Part shown: piece by piece, positions 44,552-53,269 of the stretch
Layout: every line of letters starts with the position of its first letter
How positions within the stretch are numbered: the stretch's first letter is position 1
Origin: Merdimmobilis hominis
GTDB taxonomy: Bacteria > Bacillota > Clostridia > Oscillospirales > Ruminococcaceae
Assembly (NCBI RefSeq): GCF_021109255.1
Contig: NZ_JAJODG010000002.1
Length of the DNA stretch: 64,000 nucleotides
Reading direction: 5' to 3' (one strand)
Translations under genes and position numbers: made by a program
The notes under the pieces: model-generated
What the model saw: only the letters and a program-made list of their open reading frames with translations
Database searches by the model: none
Told to the model about the DNA's origin: nothing

Positions 44552-44836
44552 ATGACCATCAAACCACTTGCAGATCGCGTTGTCATCAAAATGGTTGAGG
44601 TGGAAGAAACCACCAAGAGCGGCATCATCCTGACTGGCTCCGCCAAAGAGAAGCCCCAGGTTGCAGAGGTGATCGCTGTGGGCCCCGGCGGCCTGGTGGA
44701 CGGCAAGGAAGTCACCATGTACTTGAAAGCGGGCGACCGGGTGCTAATCAGCAAATACGCCGGCACCGAAGTCAAGGTCGACGGCCAGGAATACACCATC
44801 CTGCGTCAGAGCGACATCCTTGCAATTGTAGAATAA
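44552..44836 (+). CDS. groES: Co-chaperonin GroES
   Basis: 94-residue cap of the GroEL chamber. It begins MTIKPLADRVVIK, with a mobile loop near KSGIILTGSAKEKPQ and the GDRVLISKYAGTEV segment. CIRCE lies between promoter and gene. It is followed 37 nt later by groEL in one transcript. Confidence 0.98.
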   Translation: MTIKPLADRVVIKMVEVEETTKSGIILTGSAKEKPQVAEVIAVGPGGLVDGKEVTMYLKAGDRVLISKYAGTEVKVDGQEYTILRQSDILAIVE

Positions 44837-44873
44837 TTGGACCAATTTGGATTTGAGTAGGAGGTAATCTACT

Positions 44874-46499
44874 ATGGCTAAAGTAATTGCATATGGCGAG
44901 GAAGCCAGAAAATCCCTGCAGGCTGGCATTGATAAGCTAGCGGACACTGTAAAAATCACCATGGGCCCCAAAGGCCGCAACGTGGTTCTGGATAAAAAAT
45001 TCGGCGCTCCGCTGATCACCAACGACGGCGTCACCATCGCCAAGGAGATCGAGCTGCCTGACGCCTTTGAGAACATGGGCGCCCAATTGGTCAAAGAGGT
45101 CGCCACCAAGACCAACGATGCCGCCGGCGACGGCACCACCACCGCCACCCTGTTGGCCCAGGCCCTGGTGCGGGAAGGCATGAAAAACGTGGCAGCCGGT
45201 GCCAACCCCATGGTGCTGCGCAAGGGCATCCAGAAGGCAGTGGACGCCGCTGTGGAGGCTGTGAAAGCCAACTCCAAGGCAGTCACCGGCACAGCGGACA
45301 TCGCCCGGGTCGGCACTGTGTCCTCTGGCGATGAGACCGTCGGCGCCCTGATCGCCGAAGCCATGGAGAAGGTCTCCAAAGATGGGGTTATCACCATTGA
45401 GGAATCCAAGACCGCTGAGACCTACAGCGAAGTGGTGGAGGGCATGCAGTTCGACCGGGGCTACATCACCCCTTACATGGTCACCGACACCGAGAAGATG
45501 GAAGCGGTCATGGACGACGCTTACATCCTGATCACCGATAAGAAGATCAGCTCCATCCAGGAACTGCTGCCTCTGCTGGAGCAGCTGGTTCAGTCCGGCA
45601 AGAAGCTGGTCATCATCGCCGAGGACATCGAGGGCGAGGCTCTCTCCACCCTGATTGTCAACCGCCTGCGGGGCACCTTCAGCTGTGTGGCAGTCAAAGC
45701 TCCCGGCTTTGGCGACCGCCGCAAAGAGATGCTTCAGGATATCGCCATCCTCACCGACGGCGTGGTCGTCTCCGAGGAGCTGGGCTATGAGCTGAAAGAC
45801 ACCACCTTGGCACAGTTGGGCCGCGCCCGCCAGGTTAAGGTCACCAAGGAGAACACCATCATCGTCGGCGGCGCCGGCGCTCAGGAAGACATCCAGGCCC
45901 GGGTCAATCAGATCCGCGCCCAGATTGAAACCACCACCAGCGAATTTGATAAAGAGAAGCTCCAGGAGCGTCTGGCCAAACTGGCTGGCGGCGTAGCGGT
46001 AATCAAGGTCGGCGCAGCCACCGAGATCGAGATGAAGGAGAAGAAACTCCGCATCGAGGATGCTCTGTCCGCCACCAAGGCCGCAGTAGATGAGGGCATT
46101 GTCGCCGGCGGCGGCGTGGCCTTCCTCAACGCCATCCCCGCAGTGAAGGCTCTGCTTGATACCTGCGAAGGCGATGAGAAAACCGGTGTGCGCATTGTGA
46201 TGAAAGCCCTGGAGGAGCCCATCCGCCAGATCACCCTCAACGCTGGCCTGGAAGGCTCGGTCATCATCGACACCATCGCCCGGGAAGGCAAAGTGGGGTA
46301 TGGCTTCGATGCTTACAACGAGACTTATGGCGATATGATGGAAGCCGGCATCGTCGATCCCACCAAGGTGACCCGCAGCGCCCTGCAAAACGCCGCTTCG
46401 GTTGCCGCTATGGTGCTGACCACCGAGTCCCTGGTGGCTGACGAGAAAGAGGAGAACCCCGTTCCCGCAGCTCCCGCCGGCATGGGCAACATGTATTAA
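44874..46499 (+). CDS. groEL: Chaperonin GroEL
   Basis: 541-residue ATP-dependent chaperonin. The equatorial domain has TMGPKGRNVVLDKKFGAP and the ATP site DAAGDGTTTATLLAQ. The apical domain has KAPGFGDRRKEML. The C-terminus ends with PAAPAGMGNMY, a short glycine-methionine tail rather than the classical GGM repeats. Length is normal. Ends before a strong terminator. Confidence 0.98.
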   Translation: MAKVIAYGEEARKSLQAGIDKLADTVKITMGPKGRNVVLDKKFGAPLITNDGVTIAKEIELPDAFENMGAQLVKEVATKTNDAAGDGTTTATLLAQALVREGMKNVAAGANPMVLRKGIQKAVDAAVEAVKANSKAVTGTADIARVGTVSSGDETVGALIAEAMEKVSKDGVITIEESKTAETYSEVVEGMQFDRGYITPYMVTDTEKMEAVMDDAYILITDKKISSIQELLPLLEQLVQSGKKLVIIAEDIEGEALSTLIVNRLRGTFSCVAVKAPGFGDRRKEMLQDIAILTDGVVVSEELGYELKDTTLAQLGRARQVKVTKENTIIVGGAGAQEDIQARVNQIRAQIETTTSEFDKEKLQERLAKLAGGVAVIKVGAATEIEMKEKKLRIEDALSATKAAVDEGIVAGGGVAFLNAIPAVKALLDTCEGDEKTGVRIVMKALEEPIRQITLNAGLEGSVIIDTIAREGKVGYGFDAYNETYGDMMEAGIVDPTKVTRSALQNAASVAAMVLTTESLVADEKEENPVPAAPAGMGNMY

Positions 46500-46562
46500 T
46501 AGCCACAGCAAAGCTGTGTCATTAAAAGTTGGCTTCCCAGGGGATTTTCCCCGCCAGCCGCA

Positions 46563-46609
46563 GACCGTGCGCCTGTACCCCTTTGGGGGTGGGCGCACGG
46601 TCTTTTTTA
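46563..46609 (+). terminator. Terminator of groESL
   Basis: GACCGTGCGCC and GGCGCACGGTC arms with an inner ACCCC/GGGGGT stem, then TTTTTTA. Confidence 0.93.
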
Positions 46610-46611
46610 TA

Positions 46612-46990
46612 GGCATTATGCATCCCTGCACTTCATAGGGATAAGAGGCCCTTGTGCCAGCCGCAAACTTCCACTTCAAAGGCTTTGTGCACATCCCAGT
46701 TTATGGGGCGCTGCCCGCCCCCAAACCCCCGTGGTCCCTTTCTGGCGAGAGAAAGGGACGAAAGCTCGCCGGGGAGACCTCGGCCCCCCTTAAATGCGCT
46801 TTTTCGTAGCCCAACTTTGTTGGGCTGGGCTTTCTTTCACATAAAAAAGGGAGCGCGGGGTGCAGGGGTGCGTAACGCCCTGCATAACCTTGGGGATTTG
46901 GGGGCGTGCAGCGCTCCATAAATCCCAATACCAAGACGGAATCTTGAATAAGGGCCGGGTGCAGGGCGGAGCGCCTGCATGGAGGCCCCT
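46612..46990. repeat. Mosaic intergenic repeat B, copy 7
   Basis: Contains CCCTTTCTGGCGAGAGAAAG (the alternative hairpin), CGCCGGGGAGACCTCGG, CCCCCTTAAATGCGCTTTTT, GGGCGTGCAGCGCTCCATAA, AAGACGGAATCTTGAAT (a one-base variant of the palindrome) and GTGCAGGGCGGAGCGCCTGC. It lies just upstream of the padR promoter and lacks the GCTCGGAAAATC block. Confidence 0.8.
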
Positions 46991-47026
46991 TGCTCCTGTG
47001 CGGCTGTGCTGCCGGTCAAAAACAGA

Positions 47027-47083
47027 TTGACACCGGGCCCGCGACATGGTATAGTGAAAACAAATATATCGAGTAACGATATA
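47027..47083 (+). promoter_or_regulatory. Promoter and operator of the padR operon
   Basis: TTGACA (47027-47032) and TATAGT (47050-47055), 17 bp apart. Nine nt downstream lies the perfect inverted repeat TATATCG-AGTAA-CGATATA (47065-47083), over the predicted start site. Its position suits autorepression by PadR. The same arms occur at 34693-34711. Confidence 0.85.
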
Positions 47084-47109
47084 GAATAGGCGAGAAGGAG
47101 GGATTCACT

Positions 47110-47445
47110 ATGGCAGAGATAGAGCGGCTGATCAAAAGCTATCTTCCCATGTCTGAAGCAAGCTTTTTGCTGCTGTTCTGCCTGCAGCAGGAGAACCACG
47201 GCTATGGCATCATGCAGCAGGTGCAGGAGTTGACCGAGAGCAGGGTTGCTATGGGCGCTGGCACAGTGTACACAATCCTTTATAAGATGGAGAACGACGG
47301 CCTCATCGAGGTGACCCGCACCTTTGAGCGCCGCAAACTGTATAAAATCACCCCCGTAGGGGAGGCAATCTTGGAAAAGGAAACCGAACGAATCCGCCAG
47401 TTGGCGCGGATTGCCGACCAACGGGAACTGGTGGGCGCCCAATAA
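47110..47445 (+). CDS. PadR-family transcriptional regulator
   Basis: 111-residue winged-helix regulator. The N-terminal helix SEASFLLLFCLQQENHGYGIMQQVQEL and the MGAGTVYTILYKMENDGLIEV segment (recognition helix and wing) are typical of PadR. VYTILYKMENDGLI is the family's conserved core. The short C-terminal helix (EAILEKETERIRQLARI) would dimerise. It likely represses its own promoter and the gene at 32.96-34.64 kb. Co-directional with nfeD 54 nt downstream. Confidence 0.93.
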   Translation: MAEIERLIKSYLPMSEASFLLLFCLQQENHGYGIMQQVQELTESRVAMGAGTVYTILYKMENDGLIEVTRTFERRKLYKITPVGEAILEKETERIRQLARIADQRELVGAQ

Positions 47446-47499
47446 ACCGGCGGCGCAGCCGATAGAACGCCGCCTTGGATTGAGAGGAGTAATGAGGAT

Positions 47500-47940
47500 A
47501 TGGATGCATTGCAATGGATGCCCTTTGTTTGGCTGCTGATGGCGGTCCTGCTTGGGATCCTGGAGGCGGCCACCATCCAACTGGTGGCAATTTGGTTTGC
47601 CATTGGCAGCGTGGCGGCAGTTCCTGCGGCGTTGATGGGGCTTTCCTTTTTCTGGCAGGTTGTGGTGTTCCTGGCGGTATCGCTGTTCTGCCTGGTGCTG
47701 ACCCGCCCGCTGATGAAAAAATTCCTGCGGGTGCGCCCCACCCGCACCAATGCGGACAGCTTGGTCGGCATGATCGGCGTGGTGGTGGAGGAAATTGACA
47801 ACGATCGGGCCCAAGGCCGGGTCTATGTCAACGGGTTGGATTGGTCCGCCCGCAGCGAAGAGGGAGAAATACTTGAAAAAGGAGAAAAAGTCTTGATAAA
47901 AGCCATCGAAGGAGTTAAAGTATTGGTGGAGCGGATTTAA
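47500..47940 (+). CDS. NfeD-like membrane protein
   Basis: 146-residue protein with three hydrophobic helices (residues 7-70) and a C-terminal OB-fold domain (about 85-146: SLVGMIGVVVEEIDND and VYVNGLDWSARSE). NfeD-like proteins work with stomatin/SPFH proteins in membrane microdomains. The next gene is such a protein, confirming the pair. Start ATG 47500 has GAGGAG nearby. Its place after padR suggests PadR-controlled expression. Confidence 0.92.
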   Translation: MDALQWMPFVWLLMAVLLGILEAATIQLVAIWFAIGSVAAVPAALMGLSFFWQVVVFLAVSLFCLVLTRPLMKKFLRVRPTRTNADSLVGMIGVVVEEIDNDRAQGRVYVNGLDWSARSEEGEILEKGEKVLIKAIEGVKVLVERI

Positions 47941-48089
47941 CACTTTTTGCAAACTGGTCCTTGGAGGGATGGTTCTTTTCCGGGAAGAAAAAGCCCGCCT
48001 CCTCCTGGCGTGGGACGCATTGGCTTTCGAAAACCGTTCCGGTATCTGCCGGTGACAATAGAGATCAATTTTTAGGAGGTACTCAATTT

Positions 48090-49016
48090 ATGCCGTATGT
48101 ACTATTGCTGTTGTTCCTGATTTTAATGGTCATGGTAGTGCTCAACATCAAAATTGTCCCCCAAGCCACCGTGTTCGTTGTGGAGCGGATGGGCGCTTAT
48201 CAGGCCACTTGGGAGACCGGCGTCCACTTCACCATCCCCTTTGTGGACCGGGTGGCCAAAAAAGTCTCCTTGAAGGAGCAGGTGGTAGACTTCAACCCCC
48301 AACCAGTGATCACCAAGGATAATGTCACCATGCAGATTGACACGGTGGTGTTCTACCAGATCACCGACGCCAAGCTGTTTGCCTACGGTGTGGAGCGCCC
48401 CATCGCCGCCATTGAACACCTGACTGCCACCACCCTGCGGAATATCATCGGCGAGCTGGAATTGGATAACACCTTGACTTCCCGCGACGTGATCAACACC
48501 AAGATCACCGCCACTTTGGATGTGGCCACCGACAAATGGGGCATCAAAGTCAACCGGGTGGAGCTGAAAAACATCATCCCGCCCCGGGAGATTCAGGACG
48601 CGATGGAGCGCCAGATGAAAGCCGAGCGGGAAAAGAGAGAATCGGTGCTGCGCGCGGAAGGTGAGAAGCGCAGCCAGATCCTGGTGGCCGAAGGCGAGAA
48701 GGAATCGGCAATCCTGCGGGCAGAGGCTGTGCGGGAACAGAAGATCCGGGAGGCCCAAGGTGAGGCGGAGGCCATCATGATGGTTCAGAAGGCCCTGGCG
48801 GACAGCATTAAGCTGCTCAATGAGGCCAATCCCTCTTCGGCGGTGTTGACCATCAAGAGCCTGGAAGCCTTCCAGAAGGCGGCTGACGGCAAGGCCACCA
48901 AGATCATCATCCCCAGCGAGATCCAGTCCTTGGCCGGTTTGGCCACCTCCTTTAAAGAGGTCATGACCGAGCCCCAGGCCGTGGAGCTGGAGGGGAACAA
49001 ACCCTCCGAAATGTAG
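48090..49016 (+). CDS. SPFH/stomatin-like protein (QmcA type)
   Basis: 308-residue protein with an N-terminal membrane hairpin (residues 3-20). The SPFH domain follows (about 22-190), with VFVVERMGAYQATWETG and NKITA-like (INTKITATLDVATDKWGIKV) segments. A charged coiled coil (about 185-240; KRESVLRAEGEKRSQ, EGEKESAILRAEAVREQ) drives oligomerisation. Start ATG 48090 has AGGAGGT 10 nt upstream; a longer frame to 47961 is unsupported. Works with NfeD in membrane organisation or quality control. Confidence 0.94.
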   Translation: MPYVLLLLFLILMVMVVLNIKIVPQATVFVVERMGAYQATWETGVHFTIPFVDRVAKKVSLKEQVVDFNPQPVITKDNVTMQIDTVVFYQITDAKLFAYGVERPIAAIEHLTATTLRNIIGELELDNTLTSRDVINTKITATLDVATDKWGIKVNRVELKNIIPPREIQDAMERQMKAEREKRESVLRAEGEKRSQILVAEGEKESAILRAEAVREQKIREAQGEAEAIMMVQKALADSIKLLNEANPSSAVLTIKSLEAFQKAADGKATKIIIPSEIQSLAGLATSFKEVMTEPQAVELEGNKPSEM

Positions 49017-49039
49017 CGCATTTCCCCTAGAAGGGAATC

Positions 49040-49080
49040 GGCGGCGCAGACCCACCAAAGGGTTTGCGCCGCTTTTTTGT
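49040..49080 (+). terminator. Terminator of the padR-nfeD-SPFH operon
   Basis: GCGGCGCAGACCC paired with GGGTTTGCGCCGC (one mismatch), then TTTTTTGT. Confidence 0.9.
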
Positions 49081-49094
49081 GGGGATGGCCCCCA

Positions 49095-49155
49095 ACCTCA
49101 TTCAAGATTCCATCTTGCCGCAGGTTTTATGGGGCGCTGCAAACCCCATCGGTAA
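49095..49155. repeat. Fragment of mosaic repeat B
   Basis: Only the CAAGATTCCATCTTG palindrome (49103-49117) and the GGGGCGCTGCAAACCCC module remain. It shows that the modules can occur apart from full copies. Confidence 0.7.
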
Positions 49156-49271
49156 GAGCGTTTTGCACAAGCATCCGGGGCAGCCCTTGATCGAATTATC
49201 TAAATCTTGACCGGTTTTTCCCCAGTATCTATGGGAAGTCACCAATTTTTGCCAGCGCCTGTCAAGGGCGA

Positions 49272-49300
49272 TTGAATTTTGTGGTGGAATAAGGTAAAAT
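49272..49300 (+). promoter_or_regulatory. Promoter of the purEFMNHD cluster
   Basis: TTGAAT (49272-49277) and TAAAAT (49295-49300) with a 17-bp spacer. Predicted start near 49307, giving a 204-nt leader to purE. Confidence 0.75.
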
Positions 49301-49330
49301 GAGGATAGAACGCGGATGGAGGGCTGGCCA

Positions 49331-49444
49331 ATGACTTTCTCAGTTTATGTTGAAGCAGGTCAAAGCAACCAGCCGAATTGCGTCAAAATTTCTTTCGGGG
49401 CCGCAGTGCGCGCGGTCGAACTGCATCAAAACAGAATCGGGTAA
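49331..49444 (+). CDS. Candidate leader peptide of the purine cluster, 37 residues
   Basis: ATG at 49331 with GGAGGG (49318-49323) 7 nt upstream, ending TAA at 49442-49444. The peptide begins MTFSVYVEAGQSNQPN and ends ELHQNRIG, with no known domain. It sits between the predicted transcription start and a terminator hairpin in front of purE. The antiterminator strand lies inside this frame, so ribosome position could control read-through. Coding status is inferred from position and ribosome site only. Confidence 0.5.
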   Translation: MTFSVYVEAGQSNQPNCVKISFGAAVRAVELHQNRIG

Positions 49445-49490
49445 ACCAATCATAAGCTGTGGCCTAATTGTGTCGCAGCTTCTTTTATTT
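49398..49490 (+). promoter_or_regulatory. Candidate attenuator (antiterminator/terminator) before purE
   Basis: The terminator is a 10-bp stem, AAGCTGTGGC (49454-49463) with GTCGCAGCTT (49472-49481), an 8-nt loop and a CTTTTATTT tail. The 5' arm can instead pair with GGGCCGCAGT (49398-49407) over 10 bp with wobbles, mutually exclusive with the terminator. No purine, PRPP, ZTP or other known aptamer consensus was recognised. Confidence 0.6.
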
Positions 49491-49510
49491 GTTGCATGGA
49501 GGGAAAAATC

Positions 49511-50005
49511 ATGAAGAAAAAAGTAGCGGTTATCATGGGGAGCGACAGCGACCTGCCGGTGGTCAAGGGGGCCATTGGCACCTTAAAATCCTTTGGGATT
49601 CCGGTGGAAGTCCATGTGATGAGCGCCCACCGCACCCCAGAACAGGCTTGCGCCTTTGCCCGGGATGCCCGGAAAAACGGTTTTGGCGCCATCATTGCGG
49701 CCGCGGGGAAGGCAGCCCATCTGGCCGGTGTTTTGGCGGCCCACACCGCCTTGCCGGTGATCGGTATCCCCATCAAATCCTCCACCCTGGATGGGTTGGA
49801 TGCCCTGCTCGCCACGGTGCAGATGCCCAAGGGCATCCCGGTTGCAACTGTTGCCATCGACGGCGCGGACAATGCGGGCATCCTGGCCGCCCAGATGCTG
49901 GCCCTCTCTGACGAGGAGATCGCCGCCCAGCTGGACGCCATGAAAGAAAAAATGACCCAGGATGTACTGGCCAAAGACGCCGCCATCCAAAGCGCAGAAT
50001 TCTAA
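49511..50005 (+). CDS. purE: N5-carboxyaminoimidazole ribonucleotide mutase
   Basis: 164-residue class I PurE, which rearranges N5-CAIR to CAIR. Signature MGSDSDLPVVKGA near the start, SAHRTPEQACAFA, IIAAAGKAAHLAGVLAA and PVIGIPIKSSTLDGLDALLATVQMP (key part KSSTLDGLDALL). Start ATG 49511 has GGAGGG 7 nt upstream. No purK is seen in the window, so it may pair with a distant PurK or use CO2-dependent chemistry as in class II. First gene of the cluster, after the attenuator. Confidence 0.97.
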   Translation: MKKKVAVIMGSDSDLPVVKGAIGTLKSFGIPVEVHVMSAHRTPEQACAFARDARKNGFGAIIAAAGKAAHLAGVLAAHTALPVIGIPIKSSTLDGLDALLATVQMPKGIPVATVAIDGADNAGILAAQMLALSDEEIAAQLDAMKEKMTQDVLAKDAAIQSAEF

Positions 50006-50104
50006 TTCCCAATTGTGTGACGATGCAGGGGGAACCCCCAAGCCGGCTGCAGGATGGTGCGCCGGCCCACCCTTTTTTAAACAGGAAAGGCAGGAACAAA
50101 TCCA

Positions 50105-51523
50105 ATGATCGAGAAGCTTCACGAAGAATGCGGCGTGTTCGGCATCTATGACACCACCGGCGGCGATGTGGCGGCCAGCACCTATTTTGCGCTATACGCC
50201 TTACAGCACCGGGGCCAGGAGAGCTGCGGCATCGCGGTCAACGACTGCGGGGTCATCTCCTCCTATAAGGACGTGGGCCTGGTGCCGGATGTGTTCACCC
50301 GGGATCACCTGGAAAAGGTGGGCTCCGGCCAGATCGCCGTGGGCCATGTGCGGTATTCCACCATCGGCATCCCCACCCGGGAGGATTCCCAGCCCTTGGT
50401 GATCCGCCATGTCAAGGGCCCCATGGTGGTGGCCCACAACGGCAACCTGGTCAATGCAGAAGAGCTGAAAGAGGAGCTGGAGCTCAAGGGAGCTATCTTC
50501 CACACCAATTCCGATGCGGAGATTATCGCCCATGTGGTCACTGAGGGCCGCTTGGCCACCGACTCCATTGAAAAGGGGATCGAGCTGGCCATGGACCGGC
50601 TCAAAGGCGCCTATTCCATGGTGATGATGAGCGCCACCAAGCTGATTGCCGTCCGGGATCCCGAAGGGTTCCGGCCCCTGTGCATCGGCGAGAAGGAGGG
50701 CGCCATCATCTTCGCCTCCGAGACCTGCGCCCTGGACAGCTTGGGGGCCAAATACCTGCGGGAAGTGGACCCCGGCGAGATTGTGGTGGTGGATAAGGCC
50801 GGTATGCGCTCCATCCGCACCCACTGCAAGGGGAAAGGCCATGTCTGCGTCTTTGAATATGTGTACTTCGCCCGGCCCGACTCGGTGGTCGAGGGGGCCA
50901 GCGTCCATGAAGCCCGCCAGCGGGCCGGCGCTTTCCTGGCTTTGGAGAGCCCCGTCCAGGCGGACGTGGTCATCGGTGTGCCGGATTCCGGCCTGGATGC
51001 CGCCTTGGGCTTCTCCAAACAGTCCGGCATCCCCTACGGCGTGGGCTTTATCAAAAACCGGTATGTGGGCCGTACTTTCATCCAGCCCACCCAGGCTATG
51101 CGGGAAAACGCGGTGCGGATCAAGCTCAACGCCCTCTCCGCAACTGTCAAGGGCAAACGGGTGGTTTTGGTGGACGATTCCATCGTCCGGGGCACCACCA
51201 GCGCCCGGATTGTCAAGCTGCTGCGGGAGGCCGGCGCCACCGAAGTCCACATGCGGATCAGCTCCCCGCCCTTTATGCACCCCTGCTTCTTCGGCACCGA
51301 TGTTGCCAGCCGGGATAAGCTGATCGCCTGCCGCCTCAATTCGGTGGAGGAGATCGCCAAGGAGATCGGGGTGGACAGCCTCGCCTACATGAAGGTGGAG
51401 GACATGAAGAAGATCGCCCAGGTGACCACCGGCTGCGACTTCTGCGTGGGCTGCTTCACCGGGGAATACCCCATTGAGACCCCTTATGAAAAACCGGTCT
51501 GCAAATACGATCTTAAGATCTAA
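50105..51523 (+). CDS. purF: Amidophosphoribosyltransferase
   Basis: 472-residue first committed enzyme of purine synthesis. The N-terminal sequence MIEKLHEECGVFGIYD suggests processing to expose the nucleophilic Cys. The glutaminase domain has HRGQESCGIAV and HNGNLVNAEEL. The PRT domain has VVLVDDSIVRGTTSARIV. The Fe-S-type cysteines are present (CVFEYVYFARPDS, HPCFFGTD, CDFCVGCFTGEYP), matching the Bacillus-type cluster-bearing enzyme, which is oxygen sensitive. It is 99 nt after purE. Confidence 0.98.
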   Translation: MIEKLHEECGVFGIYDTTGGDVAASTYFALYALQHRGQESCGIAVNDCGVISSYKDVGLVPDVFTRDHLEKVGSGQIAVGHVRYSTIGIPTREDSQPLVIRHVKGPMVVAHNGNLVNAEELKEELELKGAIFHTNSDAEIIAHVVTEGRLATDSIEKGIELAMDRLKGAYSMVMMSATKLIAVRDPEGFRPLCIGEKEGAIIFASETCALDSLGAKYLREVDPGEIVVVDKAGMRSIRTHCKGKGHVCVFEYVYFARPDSVVEGASVHEARQRAGAFLALESPVQADVVIGVPDSGLDAALGFSKQSGIPYGVGFIKNRYVGRTFIQPTQAMRENAVRIKLNALSATVKGKRVVLVDDSIVRGTTSARIVKLLREAGATEVHMRISSPPFMHPCFFGTDVASRDKLIACRLNSVEEIAKEIGVDSLAYMKVEDMKKIAQVTTGCDFCVGCFTGEYPIETPYEKPVCKYDLKI

Positions 51524-51627
51524 CACAGACGGGAACGGATTTGCTTTTCAGGCTCCTTCCAACAAAACTTCGCGGGGAGGAGCCTTTCTAAAAATAAAAC
51601 AGCCGGGGCGAAGCGGCGGAATGGAAG

Positions 51628-52671
51628 ATGAATATGAGCAAGAGCTTCAGCGACAGCTACAAAGCAGCAGGTGTAGATGTAACTGCCGGCTACAAGGCCG
51701 TGGAGTTGATGAAGGCCCATGTGGCCAAAACCATGACATCCGGCGTGGTCAGCGGGCTGGGCGGCTTTGGCGGCCTGTTTGAACTGGACCTCCAGGGGAT
51801 CCAGAAACCGGTCCTGGTCTCCGGCACCGACGGTGTGGGCACCAAACTGAAATTGGCCATCCTCCAGGACAAGCACGATACAGTGGGCATTGACTGCGTG
51901 GCCATGTGCGTCAACGACGTGGTTTGCTGCGGCGCCAAGCCCCTCTTCTTCCTGGACTATGTGGCGGTGGGCAAAAACATCCCTGAAAAGGTGGCCAACA
52001 TTGTCTCCGGCGTGGCGGAAGGCTGCGTCCAGTCGGGCTGCGCCCTCATCGGCGGCGAGACTGCGGAGATGCCCGGCTTCTATCCGGAGGATGAATATGA
52101 CCTGGCCGGCTTTACCGTGGGCGTTGTGGACAAGGATAAGATCCTGGACCCCGCCAAGGTGGAAGCCGGGGATGTGATCATCGGCCTTGCCTCCTCCGGC
52201 GTCCATTCCAACGGCTTCTCGCTGGTGCGCAAGGTGTTCGATGTGGAAAATGCCGACCTGGGCGAGTACTATGACGAGCTGGGCTCCACCCTGGGGGAAT
52301 GCCTCTTGACCCCCACCCGGATCTATGTAAAATCCATCCTCGCCCTGCTGGATGCGGTGCAGGTGAAATCCATCTCCCACATCACCGGCGGCGGTTTCTA
52401 TGAGAACATCCCCCGCTGCCTGCCCGACGGCAAGCAGGCGGTCATCGACCGGGCCAGTGTGGATGTGCTGCCCATCTTCCAGCTGATCGCCAAAAAAGGC
52501 GGCATCAGCGAGCGGGATATGTTCAACACCTTCAACATGGGCGTCGGCATGTGCGTAGTGGTCAAGAAGGAGGATGCCGCCAAAGCGGTGGAAGTCCTCA
52601 CCGCCTGCGGCGAGAAAGCCAAGGTCATCGGCCGTGTGGAGGACGGCGACCAAGGGGTTGTCATATGCTAA
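51628..52671 (+). CDS. purM: AIR synthetase
   Basis: 347-residue phosphoribosylformylglycinamidine cyclo-ligase. SGTDGVGTKLKLA is the ATP-binding signature; CVAMCVNDVVCCGAKPLFFLDY, LIGGETAEMPGFY and GLASSGVHSNGFSLVR follow. The C-terminus ends before a 7-nt overlap with purN, so translation is coupled. Start ATG 51628. Confidence 0.98.
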   Translation: MNMSKSFSDSYKAAGVDVTAGYKAVELMKAHVAKTMTSGVVSGLGGFGGLFELDLQGIQKPVLVSGTDGVGTKLKLAILQDKHDTVGIDCVAMCVNDVVCCGAKPLFFLDYVAVGKNIPEKVANIVSGVAEGCVQSGCALIGGETAEMPGFYPEDEYDLAGFTVGVVDKDKILDPAKVEAGDVIIGLASSGVHSNGFSLVRKVFDVENADLGEYYDELGSTLGECLLTPTRIYVKSILALLDAVQVKSISHITGGGFYENIPRCLPDGKQAVIDRASVDVLPIFQLIAKKGGISERDMFNTFNMGVGMCVVVKKEDAAKAVEVLTACGEKAKVIGRVEDGDQGVVIC

Positions 52672-53258
52672 ACATCGCAGTGTTTGTCTCCGGCGGGGGG
52701 ACCAATTTCCAGGCCCTCATCGACGCCCAGAGGGCGGGGAAGTTCCCCGGGGGGGAGATCACCCTGTGCGTCTCCTCCTCCAAGAACGCTTACGCCCTGG
52801 AGCGGGCCCGGCAAAACGGCATTGAGACCGCCATCCTCCGCCGCCGGGATTACCCCTCCCAAGAGGCGCTGGACGACGCCCTGCTGGATGTGCTGGAGGC
52901 CCATGACATCGGCCTTATCGTCCTGGCCGGGTACCTGAGCATTTTGAGCGAGCGGGTGGTGCGGGCTTACGACCGGAAGATCATCAACGTTCACCCATCC
53001 CTGATCCCTTCCTTCTGCGGGGCGGGATACTATGGGCTCAAGGTCCATGAGGCGGCCCTCGCCTACGGGGTGAAGGTCACCGGGGCCACCGTCCATTTTG
53101 TCAACGAAATCCCCGACGCGGGCAAAATCATCCTGCAAAAGGCGGTGGAGGTCCGGGAGGGGGACACCCCGGAAATCCTTCAGCGCCGGGTGATGGAAGA
53201 GGCCGAATGGCAGCTGCTGCCTCAGGCGGTGGCGATGTTCTGCCAAGGGGAGATATAG
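52665..53258 (+). CDS. purN: GAR transformylase (formyl-THF dependent)
   Basis: 197-residue enzyme, formylating GAR with 10-formyl-THF. N-terminal phosphate loop FVSGGGTNFQALID; catalytic INVHPSLIPSF (Asn-His) and the later Asp in IPDAGKIILQ. The ATG at 52665 lies inside purM's end, overlapping 7 nt. Longer upstream frames are out of context. It is the last gene before the interruption by repeat copy 8. Confidence 0.97.
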   Translation: MLNIAVFVSGGGTNFQALIDAQRAGKFPGGEITLCVSSSKNAYALERARQNGIETAILRRRDYPSQEALDDALLDVLEAHDIGLIVLAGYLSILSERVVRAYDRKIINVHPSLIPSFCGAGYYGLKVHEAALAYGVKVTGATVHFVNEIPDAGKIILQKAVEVREGDTPEILQRRVMEEAEWQLLPQAVAMFCQGEI

Positions 53259-53269
53259 AGGGGTTGCAC

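Noticed and set aside
47961..48089. Longer N-terminus of the SPFH protein
   Set aside because: The added 43 residues overlap the spacer after nfeD and have no ribosome site; ATG 48090 has AGGAGGT and begins at the usual membrane helix.
49301..49510. Purine, PRPP, ZTP or tetrahydrofolate riboswitch before purE
   Set aside because: None of the conserved core sequences of these families could be matched by eye; a leader-peptide attenuator fits the visible pairing better.
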